The position numbers and the translations under genes were made by a program. From an uncultured Lachnospiraceae bacterium (lineage in GTDB: Bacteria; Bacillota; Clostridia; Lachnospirales; Lachnospiraceae), in NCBI GenBank assembly GCA_910584845.1, contig CAJUDH010000001.1, positions 124,001 to 188,000 on the forward strand: 64,000 nucleotides of DNA, written 5' to 3'. The notes beneath the pieces are model-generated. The model did not search any database and was not told the DNA's origin. It was given only the letters and a program-made list of their open reading frames with translations. The stretch's first letter is position 1; each line of letters begins with the position of its first letter. Below are positions 24,442 to 33,954 of the stretch, in pieces.

Positions 24442-25497
24442 TCAATATTCTTCTATCTGCCTGTCCATCACCCCACACACGTCCTGTCCGTCCAGATAAG
24501 CCTTGGACCATTCTACCGTCTTCTCCAAGGCTGTACGGATATTCCATCTGGGGCGCCAGCCGAAAACCTTTTTCAGCCGGGAACAGTCCAGCTTCAGACA
24601 GTTGGCTTCATGGGGCCCGCCATCATGGCGGTTGACCCAGCAGGCCCCCTCCCCCCACAGCCGGCAGAACATATCTGCCAGCTCCCCGGCCGTCACACAG
24701 TCCGCGTCGTCCGGCCCTACATTGTAATATCCCTGAAACGTCAAGTCTTCATACTGGCGCTGCGCAATCTCCAAATAAACGAACAACGGTTCCAGCACAT
24801 GTTGAAAAGGGCGCACAGAATAGGGGTTCCGCACCACGATTTCCTTTCCTGCCGCCATGGCGCGCACACAGTCCGGAATAATCCGGTCATTGGCAAAATC
24901 CCCTCCTCCGATGACGTTTCCGGCACGGGCTGTGGAAATCGCGCAACGCCCGTCCGAAAAAAAGGATTTTTGATAGCTGTGGGTGACCAGCTCCGAACAG
25001 GATTTGCTGTTGGAATAAGGGTCATAGCCGTCCAAGGGGTCCGTTTCCCGATAGCCATATTCCCACTCCCGGTTTTCATATACCTTATCTGTGGTCACAT
25101 TCAGCACGGACCGGACGCAGGAAAACCGGCGGACACATTCTAACAGGTTTACTGTGCCCATTACATTGGTCTCATAAGTGTAGGCCGGGTTCACATAAGA
25201 GTCTCTCACAATGGGCTGGGCTGCTAAATGGACCACGATTTCCGGCTTTACTTTTGTAAAAACATGTTCCAGATGCCCCAAGTCCCGAATGTCCCCGGTT
25301 TCCGGATCCATAGCTCTGTCCAGGCCTGCAATCCGGTATAGCGCCGGGTCTGTCGGCGGCTCCAAAGAATATCCGTACACAGAAGCGCCGGCCATGGACA
25401 AGATCCTGCACAGCCAACTCCCCTTAAACCCCGTATGCCCGGTTACCAGTACCCTCTTCCCTCTATAAAACCGCTTACATTCCTCTAAATTATACAT
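24442..25497 (-). CDS. rfbG: CDP-glucose 4,6-dehydratase
   Basis: This short-chain dehydrogenase/reductase converts CDP-glucose to CDP-4-keto-6-deoxyglucose. The NAD-binding motif TGHTGFKG is at residues 19-26, and the family-typical YGYRETDPLDGYDPYSNSK segment holds the Tyr-x3-Lys type active site region. It is 351 residues with AGGAG before the ATG. It lies between rfbF and rfbH, matching the order of the pathway: cytidylyltransferase, dehydratase, dehydrase. Confidence 0.94.
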   Translation of the reverse strand: MYNLEECKRFYRGKRVLVTGHTGFKGSWLCRILSMAGASVYGYSLEPPTDPALYRIAGLDRAMDPETGDIRDLGHLEHVFTKVKPEIVVHLAAQPIVRDSYVNPAYTYETNVMGTVNLLECVRRFSCVRSVLNVTTDKVYENREWEYGYRETDPLDGYDPYSNSKSCSELVTHSYQKSFFSDGRCAISTARAGNVIGGGDFANDRIIPDCVRAMAAGKEIVVRNPYSVRPFQHVLEPLFVYLEIAQRQYEDLTFQGYYNVGPDDADCVTAGELADMFCRLWGEGACWVNRHDGGPHEANCLKLDCSRLKKVFGWRPRWNIRTALEKTVEWSKAYLDGQDVCGVMDRQIEEY

Positions 25498-25506
25498 GCT
25501 TTGCTC

Positions 25507-26280
25507 CTATTTCCAAATTTTCCAAGGCGCTTCCCCTGACTGCCAAAGCCCTTCCAGCTTCTGCATCTCCCGCTGGGTGTCCATGCATTGCCAAAACCCG
25601 CCATGGAAAAAAGACATCAGCTGCCCTTCTGCCACCAGCCTCTCCATAGGGCCTTTCTCAAATACTGTGGCATCATCAATAAGGTAGCCAAAAATATCCG
25701 GGTTCATTACCATAAACCCCCCGTTGATCATTGCACCGTCCGTATCCGATTTTTCCCGGAAAGAACGTACCACATTATCGTTTCCAATTTCCATCACGCC
25801 CTTTTGCTGCCCGATGTTTACCGTGGTGATGGTGGCTGTCCTTCCATGGCTTTTATGGAATTTTACCAGCGCATCCAAATCTACGGTACAGACTGCGTCC
25901 CCATAAGTCAACATAAATGTTTCGTCCCCGATATAAGGCTGGATCCGTTTCACCCGCCCGCCGGTCATAGTATGCAGGCCTGTATCCACCAGCGTCACCT
26001 TCCAAGGCTCCGAATAATTGGTATGCACCTCCATCTGATTCTGGGCCAGGTCAAAAGTCACATCCGACATATGCAAAAAATAGTCGGCAAAAAATTCTTT
26101 TACCACATATTGTTTATAACCCAGGCAGATGACAAAATCATGAAAGCCAAACTCCGAATAATATTTCATGATGTGCCACAAAATGGGCCTGCCGCCAATT
26201 TCAATCATGGGCTTTGGTTTTAAATGGCTTTCTTCACTGATCCTCGTCCCCAGGCCGCCAGCCAGAATCACTACTTTCAT
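25507..26280 (-). CDS. rfbF: Glucose-1-phosphate cytidylyltransferase
   Basis: This enzyme makes CDP-glucose from CTP and glucose-1-phosphate. The 257-residue protein begins MKVVILAGGLGTRISEESHLKPKPM, the nucleotidyltransferase signature with the activating Arg and Lys. The start at 26280 is set by GGAGGATAAA directly upstream; the open frame extends further but without a site. It is the first of the three CDP-deoxysugar genes. The family is close to RfbF of Salmonella, and the substrate call is supported by rfbG and rfbH next to it. Confidence 0.94.
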   Translation of the reverse strand: MKVVILAGGLGTRISEESHLKPKPMIEIGGRPILWHIMKYYSEFGFHDFVICLGYKQYVVKEFFADYFLHMSDVTFDLAQNQMEVHTNYSEPWKVTLVDTGLHTMTGGRVKRIQPYIGDETFMLTYGDAVCTVDLDALVKFHKSHGRTATITTVNIGQQKGVMEIGNDNVVRSFREKSDTDGAMINGGFMVMNPDIFGYLIDDATVFEKGPMERLVAEGQLMSFFHGGFWQCMDTQREMQKLEGLWQSGEAPWKIWK

Positions 26281-26329
26281 TTTATCCTCCATTTCAGGGG
26301 GCATACCAAAAACGCCCCTAAACATCCGC

Positions 26330-27736
26330 CTACCTGCCAAACACATTCAGCCCATTATCCTTAAGGGTCTGTAGGGCGCGGCGGACAGCTTTTCCGCTTT
26401 CTTCCCGCCCTTTCCGGTAATCAAAAGCCTCCCTTAAGGCATCGTCATCCAGGTCCTCATAGCAAAGGGCCACTTGGGCGATCCGTTCCCCATATGCCTC
26501 CCGGTAAGGCGCTTTCTTGATTTCCTCATAATCGGTATATCCGTGACCGGCCAGCAAAACTACACAGCAAGCCATAGCCAACCCCCGGATCCGGCCCGCC
26601 CCTTCTTTCATGCCCTTCCATACCAGTGCGAAAGTCAGCACGATGCCTAAAATCCCCGCTTGGTACTGAAGGGCGTACCGGGAGCTCATACCATACCCTT
26701 CCCGCAGGAAAATATACCGGGAAATCAACACAATCCCATGGTTACCCATACCGGCAAACACAAGCATGATGGGAAGCAGCGTCTTCTGGTACAGGCAAAA
26801 GCGCCAATTCAGGTATAACGCCAGCCCATATGCGCCGGCCACCAGCGCCCCCATCAGGTAAACCCCTCCGTCCGTAAGCACTCCCCCTTCCATCCAATGG
26901 GAAATGGTTTCCCCGCCAACCACCATGGATGCCAGGGATTTTAACAAAAACCCCGGGAAAAATAGGGGCTGCTTCGCCAATGCCTCAAACAAGCCTATGG
27001 CCACAGCCCCGTCATGGTCTTCCAAGGCATAAGAGTTGCTCCACATGTAAAGCAGAAACGGAACCGCCACCATGGCCAGCCCTGCCAGGCAAAACTGCCA
27101 ATCCATCTTCGGTTTTATCCCGCCCCTGCTTTCTTTGCAGCTTTTTACCCAGGCAAAACCATAGGACAACGCCATCACTACGGAATACACTGCACAGTAA
27201 GGCCCCGCTATGGCCAAAGTCGTCACCGGCGGCAAAACCAGCAAAAGTATCCGGTCAAACCGCTTCTCATCCCCGTAAAGCACCCGGTCAAATACCACAT
27301 AGTGGTAATAAAAGCAGGCAAAAGCCAAAAAGTGGACACAGCCGGTGCCGTTGGCCATCATCTCCCATTTATCCAAGCCAAACAGGAGAAACATTAAAAA
27401 GCCATACCAAACCAGCCCCACTTGCTTCCCGGCGCAATATCGGGCCAACGCCAAGCCGGAAAGGCCTAAGCCCAGCACTCCGAAAGCCATCTCAAACGTT
27501 GTGCTGTAATGGAAAAAATATACGTTAATGATACGCACCAGATAATAAACAGGAATCCGGGTGAGCACATCCGGGCGGAAAAAATTTTCCGGCTTCCACA
27601 CGTCCGGAAGATAGGTGTTGACAATACGGATATAATCCGAGTACACCACATCATAAGTCGCCTCTTTGATATACCAGAGGCACAATATCGTGCCTAACAG
27701 CGGCAGCCCGTAATAGGTCAACCTTTTTTGCTTCAT
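26330..27736 (-). CDS. Polytopic membrane protein, putative GT-C-like transferase
   Basis: I do not recognise a defined family. The 468-residue product has about ten hydrophobic segments and a soluble tail of about 70 residues rich in charged residues. Early motifs VVYSDYIRIVNTY resemble the first acidic loop of GT-C glycosyltransferases. The start at 27736 follows AAGGGGACAAG; a longer frame from 27838 lacks a site. Its place in the operon suggests a lipid-linked sugar transferase or a glycan polymerase. Function is inference from context. Confidence 0.65.
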   Translation of the reverse strand: MKQKRLTYYGLPLLGTILCLWYIKEATYDVVYSDYIRIVNTYLPDVWKPENFFRPDVLTRIPVYYLVRIINVYFFHYSTTFEMAFGVLGLGLSGLALARYCAGKQVGLVWYGFLMFLLFGLDKWEMMANGTGCVHFLAFACFYYHYVVFDRVLYGDEKRFDRILLLVLPPVTTLAIAGPYCAVYSVVMALSYGFAWVKSCKESRGGIKPKMDWQFCLAGLAMVAVPFLLYMWSNSYALEDHDGAVAIGLFEALAKQPLFFPGFLLKSLASMVVGGETISHWMEGGVLTDGGVYLMGALVAGAYGLALYLNWRFCLYQKTLLPIMLVFAGMGNHGIVLISRYIFLREGYGMSSRYALQYQAGILGIVLTFALVWKGMKEGAGRIRGLAMACCVVLLAGHGYTDYEEIKKAPYREAYGERIAQVALCYEDLDDDALREAFDYRKGREESGKAVRRALQTLKDNGLNVFGR

Positions 27737-27967
27737 CTTGTCCCCTTCCATTTTTACCGCCCGGCGGCAGCCTTTACCCCTTTCCGGAAATGCCCTAAAG
27801 CCTCTTTTCGCCCGATTTTGCGGGATAGTTTTCGTCATTCACAGATCCGCAGATGTATGATGGGTAGCGGGGCCGGCGTTGCTTTCGTTCCGATACATAT
27901 GGCAGAAAATCAGCCTTAAAACAGGTGCAGGGGAAATTGCGGGGCTGTATCCACTTAGAAATGCATG

Positions 27968-29851
27968 TCAATCCGCCGTCAAAGTCAACAGCAACGCCAG
28001 CCGGTCTTTCCCTCTTTGTTCCCTGGCATCCGGGACATAAAAATTCGTTTGAAATTCCAGGATGACCGTCTTATATGGTTCTACCTGTATATCCGTCTTC
28101 ATCTGGTTCTGTTCCATCTCCAGGTAAATATAAGGCTCCCCGTCCACATACACCGTCAGCCACTGGTCCTTTCCCACCTCTCCCGGATAGTAAAAATCCA
28201 TGCCTATGATGCCGCTTTCCCCCGCCATCACCTGCACTTTGGCTTGTTCGTCCATCCATCCGTCTTCATAATAGCCATAGGCCCCTTTACATTTCAACAT
28301 CCGCACGGCCCGGGTAACATCCAAAAATTGCTCATGTTCCGGATCTTCCTGCAAAACAAGCATATCATCCGTTACCAGGCCTATCTGGCGGATATCGCCT
28401 ACATGGACTACTTTCGTCCCTTCTGCCTTCCTCTTTTTGTCAAACACTTTAAAGAATGTTTCTGCTGTAAAATCACTCATTTTATACTCATTGCCTATAA
28501 TGTAAATCTTGCGGCCGAAAATATCATCCCCATAAGTGCCGTAAGTTTCTTCTGCCAGGGAATTGTACCGATGCTGGTTTGGCCAAAAATAAAGATTTGG
28601 GTATTGGCCCCGGTAATAAAGTTCCACCGGGAACATAAGGGCCACATAAAAGGTCAACGTGGCTAGGTAGGACAGTGCGTGCATCCACCGCCCCCTTTCC
28701 ACCATCTTATCGGTCAATGCCCCATACAGCCAGGAAAGGTACAACAGCGCCCCTGCATAAGACACATAAACCCAACGCATTTCCACCCGAACCGTTACGC
28801 TGGAACAGGCAATACAGCCGGCCAAAAACCCTAAAAACAACAAGCTGGTGCACAGATATCCGCCACAATGTTTCCACTCCTTCACCAGCTTTATAAGGAA
28901 CGACAGCACCAGCGCCAACAAAGCCAAATCTGCCGCCGCAATACAGATCATCACCCACAACGGGGCCTGACGGAAGTTTTCCCCGTTTAAATGCTCTGGC
29001 CCGGCGTTAATGCCAAATACATAAGCCACTTGGCTGGCGGCATATTTCACCGCCTCCCCCAAGGTAAAAGTCTCAGCAACCTGGGTATGCCCCGTCCCCG
29101 CAGGCATCACACTGCCGATAAAAACAAAACGGACCGCCTGGACTAGGGCAAATGCCCCCGCCGGCGCCGCCCACAGCCGAGGGTTTTTGACCCTCCTGCA
29201 CAGCAGCACCAGGAAAAACAAAGGCAGCAGCACCATATAGCGCTCATGGACAAAACAAATGCCAAAGTATAGCCCACAAGCCAGCCAATAAAACCGGCGC
29301 CCCCGCTTTTCCTGGTCATTCAAAAACTCGCCCAGCAGGCCTAATATCCCTAAGGCCATCCACAACGCCATAGTCTCCATCAGCCCATAAAGCTGGCCGA
29401 TCTGGTAATAAGACATGCGGGAAGCCAAAAAAGCCAGGCCGCACAAAGCCCCCACATAAGCCGAGCGGCTGTAATGCCTGGCCATCCGGTACAGCGTATA
29501 GGCAATGCCGGCATTCAGCAATATATTTATCGGCACGATCCACTGCACATGGATACCGATAATCCCCAGCTCAAGCCAAGCCGCCAAATAAAATAAAAAC
29601 CGGAACCGGGTACTCCCCACCGGAAACACATACTCCAGAAAAGACTGTTCGCCGTAGCAAGACCAGAGATACAAGTCATCCATATAAAGGCCTTTGATTT
29701 CTACCCCCCGGTTAATCCAAAAGGCAAAACCCATAAGCAAAAAAAGCACCAGCAAATCGCCCTTTAAACGCCCTGCCTGTTTCCAATGCCGCAAAAACCG
29801 GGCATCCCTTGCCTCCCAAATTCCAGGTGCGGGCTGTTCTCTTTCATTCAT
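27968..29851 (-). CDS. Large polytopic membrane protein, putative GT-C-like transferase
   Basis: This 627-residue protein has about eleven membrane helices over residues 30-430 and a C-terminal extracellular-like domain of about 180 residues. An early acidic motif KGLYMDDLYLWSCY resembles the DDx loop of GT-C transferases. AGGAGG precedes the ATG, which overlaps the upstream GT2 gene by four bases. With the other polytopic protein and the GtrB-like enzyme it could form a lumenal glycosylation or polymerisation set. I do not recognise the C-terminal domain. Confidence 0.68.
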   Translation of the reverse strand: MNEREQPAPGIWEARDARFLRHWKQAGRLKGDLLVLFLLMGFAFWINRGVEIKGLYMDDLYLWSCYGEQSFLEYVFPVGSTRFRFLFYLAAWLELGIIGIHVQWIVPINILLNAGIAYTLYRMARHYSRSAYVGALCGLAFLASRMSYYQIGQLYGLMETMALWMALGILGLLGEFLNDQEKRGRRFYWLACGLYFGICFVHERYMVLLPLFFLVLLCRRVKNPRLWAAPAGAFALVQAVRFVFIGSVMPAGTGHTQVAETFTLGEAVKYAASQVAYVFGINAGPEHLNGENFRQAPLWVMICIAAADLALLALVLSFLIKLVKEWKHCGGYLCTSLLFLGFLAGCIACSSVTVRVEMRWVYVSYAGALLYLSWLYGALTDKMVERGRWMHALSYLATLTFYVALMFPVELYYRGQYPNLYFWPNQHRYNSLAEETYGTYGDDIFGRKIYIIGNEYKMSDFTAETFFKVFDKKRKAEGTKVVHVGDIRQIGLVTDDMLVLQEDPEHEQFLDVTRAVRMLKCKGAYGYYEDGWMDEQAKVQVMAGESGIIGMDFYYPGEVGKDQWLTVYVDGEPYIYLEMEQNQMKTDIQVEPYKTVILEFQTNFYVPDAREQRGKDRLALLLTLTAD

Positions 29852-30717
29852 TTTTTCCTCCTATACGCGCGTGCTTCCAAACCATGCCTTTCTTTGGTAT
29901 GCGTTTTACCTTTTTCCGTGCAAGGCCTCTGGCAATCGCCATATGCCCCATAAGCTTTTTGGTAAAACGCCATAAGGCATCTGGCCATCCAGCCGGGCCA
30001 TATTTTCCGGTACATGGCAACCTCTTCTTCATAACGGCCGTGGTTGTCAATAAAGGCTTTGGTGGTGGCCCCCTGATGGATCCGGTAGCCAATCAACGGC
30101 TTTTCCACACAAATAAACCGTCCCGGTTTAGCGGCCAGCCTCCAAAGCGTATCCCAATCCAGCACAAATTTAAAAGGGGATTGGAATAAGGGGGTACCCA
30201 CAGCCTCCCGGTCATAGGTGCAGGAAGGGCAGACGACCGGATTGCCCCAGGCCAGCGCCCCACGTTTGATCCAGGTAAAGCCGGCCAGGCAATGCAGGCG
30301 CAACGGTAAACGGAGCAGGCATTTAACCCCCTCCACCGTCCCAGGCCTTTGAACCCTGCCGTTTTTAATGATAACGCAGCTGGTGGTAAACACCATAGTA
30401 TCCGGATATTTCTCCCAGCACTCCTGCACATGCCTGGCATATTCCCGATGGTAGCAGTCATCCTGATGGGCAATGGTAACCAAGCGGCCCTTTGCCATCT
30501 CAAAAGCAAAATTCCAATCTGCCTGAATATCGCTTTTCCCCTCCCGGATATAGAGGGGGACCTGATACTTTTCCGATAGCCCCCTAAGGAACGGGCTGGG
30601 CGTGGAGGTACACAGGATAATCTTTGCCGGAATTGTCTGCCGTTTTAATGAACGGATACAAGATTCCAGATAAGGCGAATCCTGATAAGCGCAAATTGCA
30701 AAAGTATGGGTGGCCAT
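29848..30717 (-). CDS. GT2-family glycosyltransferase
   Basis: This is a cytoplasmic or membrane-associated glycosyltransferase of 289 residues. The GT2 nucleotide-sugar domain starts at residue 4 (FAICAYQDSPYLESCI) and shows an acidic motif AHQDDCYH in place of a strict DxD. No membrane helix is evident and the C terminus is very basic. CAGGAGGAAG precedes the ATG. It directly follows the heptose genes, so GDP-heptose is a candidate donor, but this cannot be proved from sequence. Confidence 0.85.
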   Translation of the reverse strand: MATHTFAICAYQDSPYLESCIRSLKRQTIPAKIILCTSTPSPFLRGLSEKYQVPLYIREGKSDIQADWNFAFEMAKGRLVTIAHQDDCYHREYARHVQECWEKYPDTMVFTTSCVIIKNGRVQRPGTVEGVKCLLRLPLRLHCLAGFTWIKRGALAWGNPVVCPSCTYDREAVGTPLFQSPFKFVLDWDTLWRLAAKPGRFICVEKPLIGYRIHQGATTKAFIDNHGRYEEEVAMYRKIWPGWMARCLMAFYQKAYGAYGDCQRPCTEKGKTHTKERHGLEARAYRRKK

Positions 30718-30763
30718 CCTTCTTCCTCCTGGTTAAAATTAAGGCCGGCGCCTTTAAACGGGT

Positions 30764-31411
30764 TTAGGAAAAAAAGCGCTCCTCCAGCAGCAAACACAAA
30801 GCATGGTACACCGGCAGATGCAATTCCTGCACCTTAAAAGTTTCCGTCTCCGGTACCACAATAGCAACATCTGCCCGCTGCCCCAGCCTCCCGCCGTCTT
30901 TTCCTGCCAACCCGATCACCCGCATCCCTTTGGCTTTTGCCACAGTCACCGCATAATCCACATTCTTGGCATTCCCGGAAGTAGAAATCCCCAGGAACAC
31001 GTCCCCTTCCTGCCCATAGCCGCAAACCTGTTGGGCATATACCATATCTCCGTCCACATCGTTGGCAAAAGCCGTAGACAGGCCCGGATGGCCGTTTAGC
31101 GCAATCGCCTGCAAGCTCCCCTGCAGCCCCACAGCCAGCTTTTCCCCATTTTCCGGGTCTTCCTCCCGCAGCCGCCCCTGAAGCCCTTCGGGAAGCTTCC
31201 TGTCTTTTTTAAACCCTTTCATCAATTCACCTACAATATGTTCCGCATCCGCACAGCTGCCGCCGTTGCCGGCAACCAGCAGTTTGCCTCCACGGGCATA
31301 GCACGCTTCCAATAGCCCATATGCCTTCCGGACCGGCTCTTGGACTACGCTAAGGCCCGGATAGCGCCCGATCAGTTCCTGTAAAATCGTTTCTTGCACT
31401 TCTGTCCACAT
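30764..31411 (-). CDS. gmhA: Sedoheptulose-7-phosphate isomerase
   Basis: GmhA converts sedoheptulose 7-phosphate to D-glycero-D-manno-heptose 7-phosphate, the first heptose step. The 215-residue protein carries the SIS-domain signature LLVAGNGGSCADAEHIVGEL and GISTSGNAKNV. The start at 31411 follows AAGGAGGGGATC; an open frame extends upstream to 31579 but overlaps gmhB. An extra segment of about 20 residues (GLQGRLREEDPENGEKL) sits after the first helix compared with typical GmhA. It is coupled with gmhB, hddA and hddC. Confidence 0.92.
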   Translation of the reverse strand: MWTEVQETILQELIGRYPGLSVVQEPVRKAYGLLEACYARGGKLLVAGNGGSCADAEHIVGELMKGFKKDRKLPEGLQGRLREEDPENGEKLAVGLQGSLQAIALNGHPGLSTAFANDVDGDMVYAQQVCGYGQEGDVFLGISTSGNAKNVDYAVTVAKAKGMRVIGLAGKDGGRLGQRADVAIVVPETETFKVQELHLPVYHALCLLLEERFFS

Positions 31412-31424
31412 ATTGATCCCCTCC

Positions 31425-32042
31425 TTAGGGTTTTCCTGCCCCCTGATCCGTGGTATCCCGTCTAAGTATCTCTCGGGCGGCGTCAGCAAATGTCTCTGCG
31501 TAAATATCATAAGGCAGCCCCCCTTCCTTTCTATGCCCTTCCATAGGCAACATCTGTTCCCGGTGCACTTCGGCCCCATATCCGGTGCCTACCAAGGCAG
31601 TACGCACGCCGTATCGGATTCCGGCCTGTATATCCGTCCATTTGTCGCCGACCATCCAGGACCTTTCCTTATCCACGTTATAGTACTGTTCCGCCATTTC
31701 CAGCAGGCCGGTTTCCGGCTTCCGGCAATGGCAACGGCATTTATAGGCCCCTATGCCATGGTACGGGTGGTGGGGGCAATAAAAGAAATGGTCAATCGCC
31801 CCTTGGGATGCTGCAAGCAGCTCGTTCATATAAGAATGGAGTTTCTTAACATCTTCTTCTTTATAATATCCCCGGGCCACCCCGGCCTGATTGGTCACCA
31901 CCACGATTTTAAAACCCCGGGCCTTTAACTTGCGGATGGCCCCCGGCACCCCTTCCAATATCCGCAAATCCTCTTTCCGGTACAGGTAATTCACTTCCTC
32001 ATTCAAAGTACCGTCCCGATCCAAAAATATCACCCGTTCCAT
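31425..32042 (-). CDS. gmhB: D-glycero-D-manno-heptose 1,7-bisphosphate phosphatase
   Basis: This HAD-family phosphatase removes the 7-phosphate of the heptose bisphosphate. It begins MERVIFLDRDGTLN with the nucleophilic Asp pair and has the zinc-binding cysteine/histidine cluster around CPHHPYH and CRCHCRKP that is typical of GmhB. The 205-residue form from 32042 has GGGAGGG upstream; the longer frame from 32087 adds nothing recognisable. It lies between hddA and gmhA in pathway context. Confidence 0.93.
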   Translation of the reverse strand: MERVIFLDRDGTLNEEVNYLYRKEDLRILEGVPGAIRKLKARGFKIVVVTNQAGVARGYYKEEDVKKLHSYMNELLAASQGAIDHFFYCPHHPYHGIGAYKCRCHCRKPETGLLEMAEQYYNVDKERSWMVGDKWTDIQAGIRYGVRTALVGTGYGAEVHREQMLPMEGHRKEGGLPYDIYAETFADAAREILRRDTTDQGAGKP

Positions 32043-32101
32043 TCCCGGCCCTCCCCGGCCTTTTGCGGCCCCTGCCATGATCCGCACCGCTATCTACGGC
32101 A

Positions 32102-33172
32102 CTACAACGGGAAGTGGTACTCCCCGTTTGGCATCTGCACGTTTACCTGCCCATACCCCCAGCGGTTTTCATCGGCAACCCACGCCTGTGCCCCCCTCAG
32201 CTCAAAATTCCAATCGGCAAGTTGGCCACCGGCCTGTTCCATCCGTTGGGCGACTTTGTGTTTTACGTTATACGGGCAGTACATCAGCAGGTACCCGCCG
32301 CCGCCGGCCCCCAAAAGTTTGCCTCCCAGGGCCCCTGCTTTTATTGCTTCCTCATAAAGCTGGTCGATCTGGCTATTGGTTATCTTGCTGCTCATACGCT
32401 TCTTACTTTGCCAGCCATAATCCAGCAGCTTTCCAAAGCTGTGCAAATTCCCCTTTAGCAGCTCGTCCTTCATGGCGTAAGCCAAGGCCTTCACTTCGCA
32501 CATAGCGTCAAAAGCATCTTTTTTCTCATAATTTTTTACCTGGTCTTTAATAATATTCGCAGAAACATGAATATTTCCCGTATAGCACAACAACAAATTA
32601 TATTGCAGTTCATGGATAATTTCCTTTTTAATACGCAGGGGGTTTACCACCACGTTATTGCGGCCATGGAACTCAATAAAATTAAATCCGCCGAAAGAGG
32701 CCGCATATTGATCCTGATAGCCGCCTTCGATTTTCAAATCCTCCCGCTCCACATGATAAGCCAGGTCTGCCAGCCGGTAAGCGTCCATATCTACGCCTTT
32801 CCACCGGGCCATAGCCACGAGGAGGGCCACCATCACGGTAGACGAGGTCCCCAATCCGGAACCGGGAGGGGCGTCACACTGCAAATACACTTCGCAGCCC
32901 TGGTCAATCCCCATGGCCTTTAGCGCCGCCGTCACCAGGTCCAGCCTTCCGTCATAGACATAATTTTCCTTAGCATTATATTTCACTGTCATATCAAAAT
33001 CTAAGGAATGGACGATAATTTGGTCATCCCCCCGGGGCACAATGGAACAATAAGCATATTTATTAATCGTACTGCCGATAATCGCCCCGCCCTGCTCCAC
33101 GCAAAACGGCGCTACGTCCGTCCCCCCGCCGCCAAAGCTGATGCGCAGCGGCGCCCTTCCTCTGATTACCAT
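32102..33172 (-). CDS. hddA: D-glycero-D-manno-heptose 7-phosphate kinase
   Basis: This GHMP-family kinase phosphorylates C1 of the heptose 7-phosphate. The N terminus RAPLRISFGGGGTD and the central glycine-rich ATP loop PPGSGLGTSST are clear, as is the C-terminal GALGGKLLGAGGGGY. At 356 residues it has the usual length. It overlaps hddC by seven bases. HddA, rather than a bifunctional HldE, marks the GDP-heptose (alpha anomer) route used in S-layer and capsule glycans. Confidence 0.93.
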   Translation of the reverse strand: MVIRGRAPLRISFGGGGTDVAPFCVEQGGAIIGSTINKYAYCSIVPRGDDQIIVHSLDFDMTVKYNAKENYVYDGRLDLVTAALKAMGIDQGCEVYLQCDAPPGSGLGTSSTVMVALLVAMARWKGVDMDAYRLADLAYHVEREDLKIEGGYQDQYAASFGGFNFIEFHGRNNVVVNPLRIKKEIIHELQYNLLLCYTGNIHVSANIIKDQVKNYEKKDAFDAMCEVKALAYAMKDELLKGNLHSFGKLLDYGWQSKKRMSSKITNSQIDQLYEEAIKAGALGGKLLGAGGGGYLLMYCPYNVKHKVAQRMEQAGGQLADWNFELRGAQAWVADENRWGYGQVNVQMPNGEYHFPL

Positions 33173-33891
33173 AACACAATCCCCCTCTTCACATCTTCCC
33201 CGAACCGGAAATAGTCTTTTGGCACCCCAATATCAATAAAATACCCGTCGTTGACCAGCCCCCCCAGCCGCCGCCCCTGGCGCAGCCATAAAGGGATCAT
33301 CTCATTTTCCAGAGAAACTTTCCCCGGCGGGATCTCTTCCAACAATTCCTTTTTCATCAAGTAGACGCCGCCGTTTATGGTACCTGGCCGGGGCTCGGGC
33401 GCCTTTTCATTAAAACTGGCCAGCATCCCGCCTTTCAGCACAGCCTGGCCATATCGGGATACGTCAGGGACCTGGCGCAGCACCAGTGCCATTTCCAGGT
33501 CGTGCCCTTCCATCAGCCGGGTCAGCCGCCCGTAATCCAATGAATAAAAAGTGTCTGCGTTTAACACCAAAAAGCTTTCCCCGTCCACCAGCCCCCCGGC
33601 ATTTTTGATAGCCCCGGCAGTGCCCAACAGCTCTTCCTCATAGGCATAGCTTATGGACAGCGCCCGTCCGTCCGGCGCCAAAAACCGGCTGCCGTCCCCA
33701 AAATACCCTTCCACCATGGACCCTTTGTAACCTACGGCAAAAATAATCTGGGTAATCCCTTGGCGGGCCAGCTGGCGTACCAGATACCCCATAAAAGGTT
33801 TCCCCTCCACCAGGGCCATAGGCTTTGGGCGGTCCTGAACCACGCTCCGAAGCCGGGTGCCCAGCCCGCCTGCCAGTAAAATCGCCTGCAT
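33166..33891 (-). CDS. hddC: D-glycero-D-manno-heptose 1-phosphate guanylyltransferase
   Basis: This enzyme makes GDP-D-glycero-D-manno-heptose. The 241-residue nucleotidyltransferase begins with ILLAGGLGTRLRSVVQDRPKPM, and shows the second acidic site VLNADTFY. AGGAG precedes the ATG. It is the first gene of the 12-gene glycan operon. With hddA, gmhB and gmhA all present, the pathway from sedoheptulose 7-phosphate to GDP-heptose is complete in this window. Confidence 0.9.
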   Translation of the reverse strand: MQAILLAGGLGTRLRSVVQDRPKPMALVEGKPFMGYLVRQLARQGITQIIFAVGYKGSMVEGYFGDGSRFLAPDGRALSISYAYEEELLGTAGAIKNAGGLVDGESFLVLNADTFYSLDYGRLTRLMEGHDLEMALVLRQVPDVSRYGQAVLKGGMLASFNEKAPEPRPGTINGGVYLMKKELLEEIPPGKVSLENEMIPLWLRQGRRLGGLVNDGYFIDIGVPKDYFRFGEDVKRGIVLW

Positions 33892-33954
33892 ATCGTTCTC
33901 CTGTCTGCCTTATATTTGCTTTATTTTAGCCTTTTCCCTGATTTCTACGCAGAC

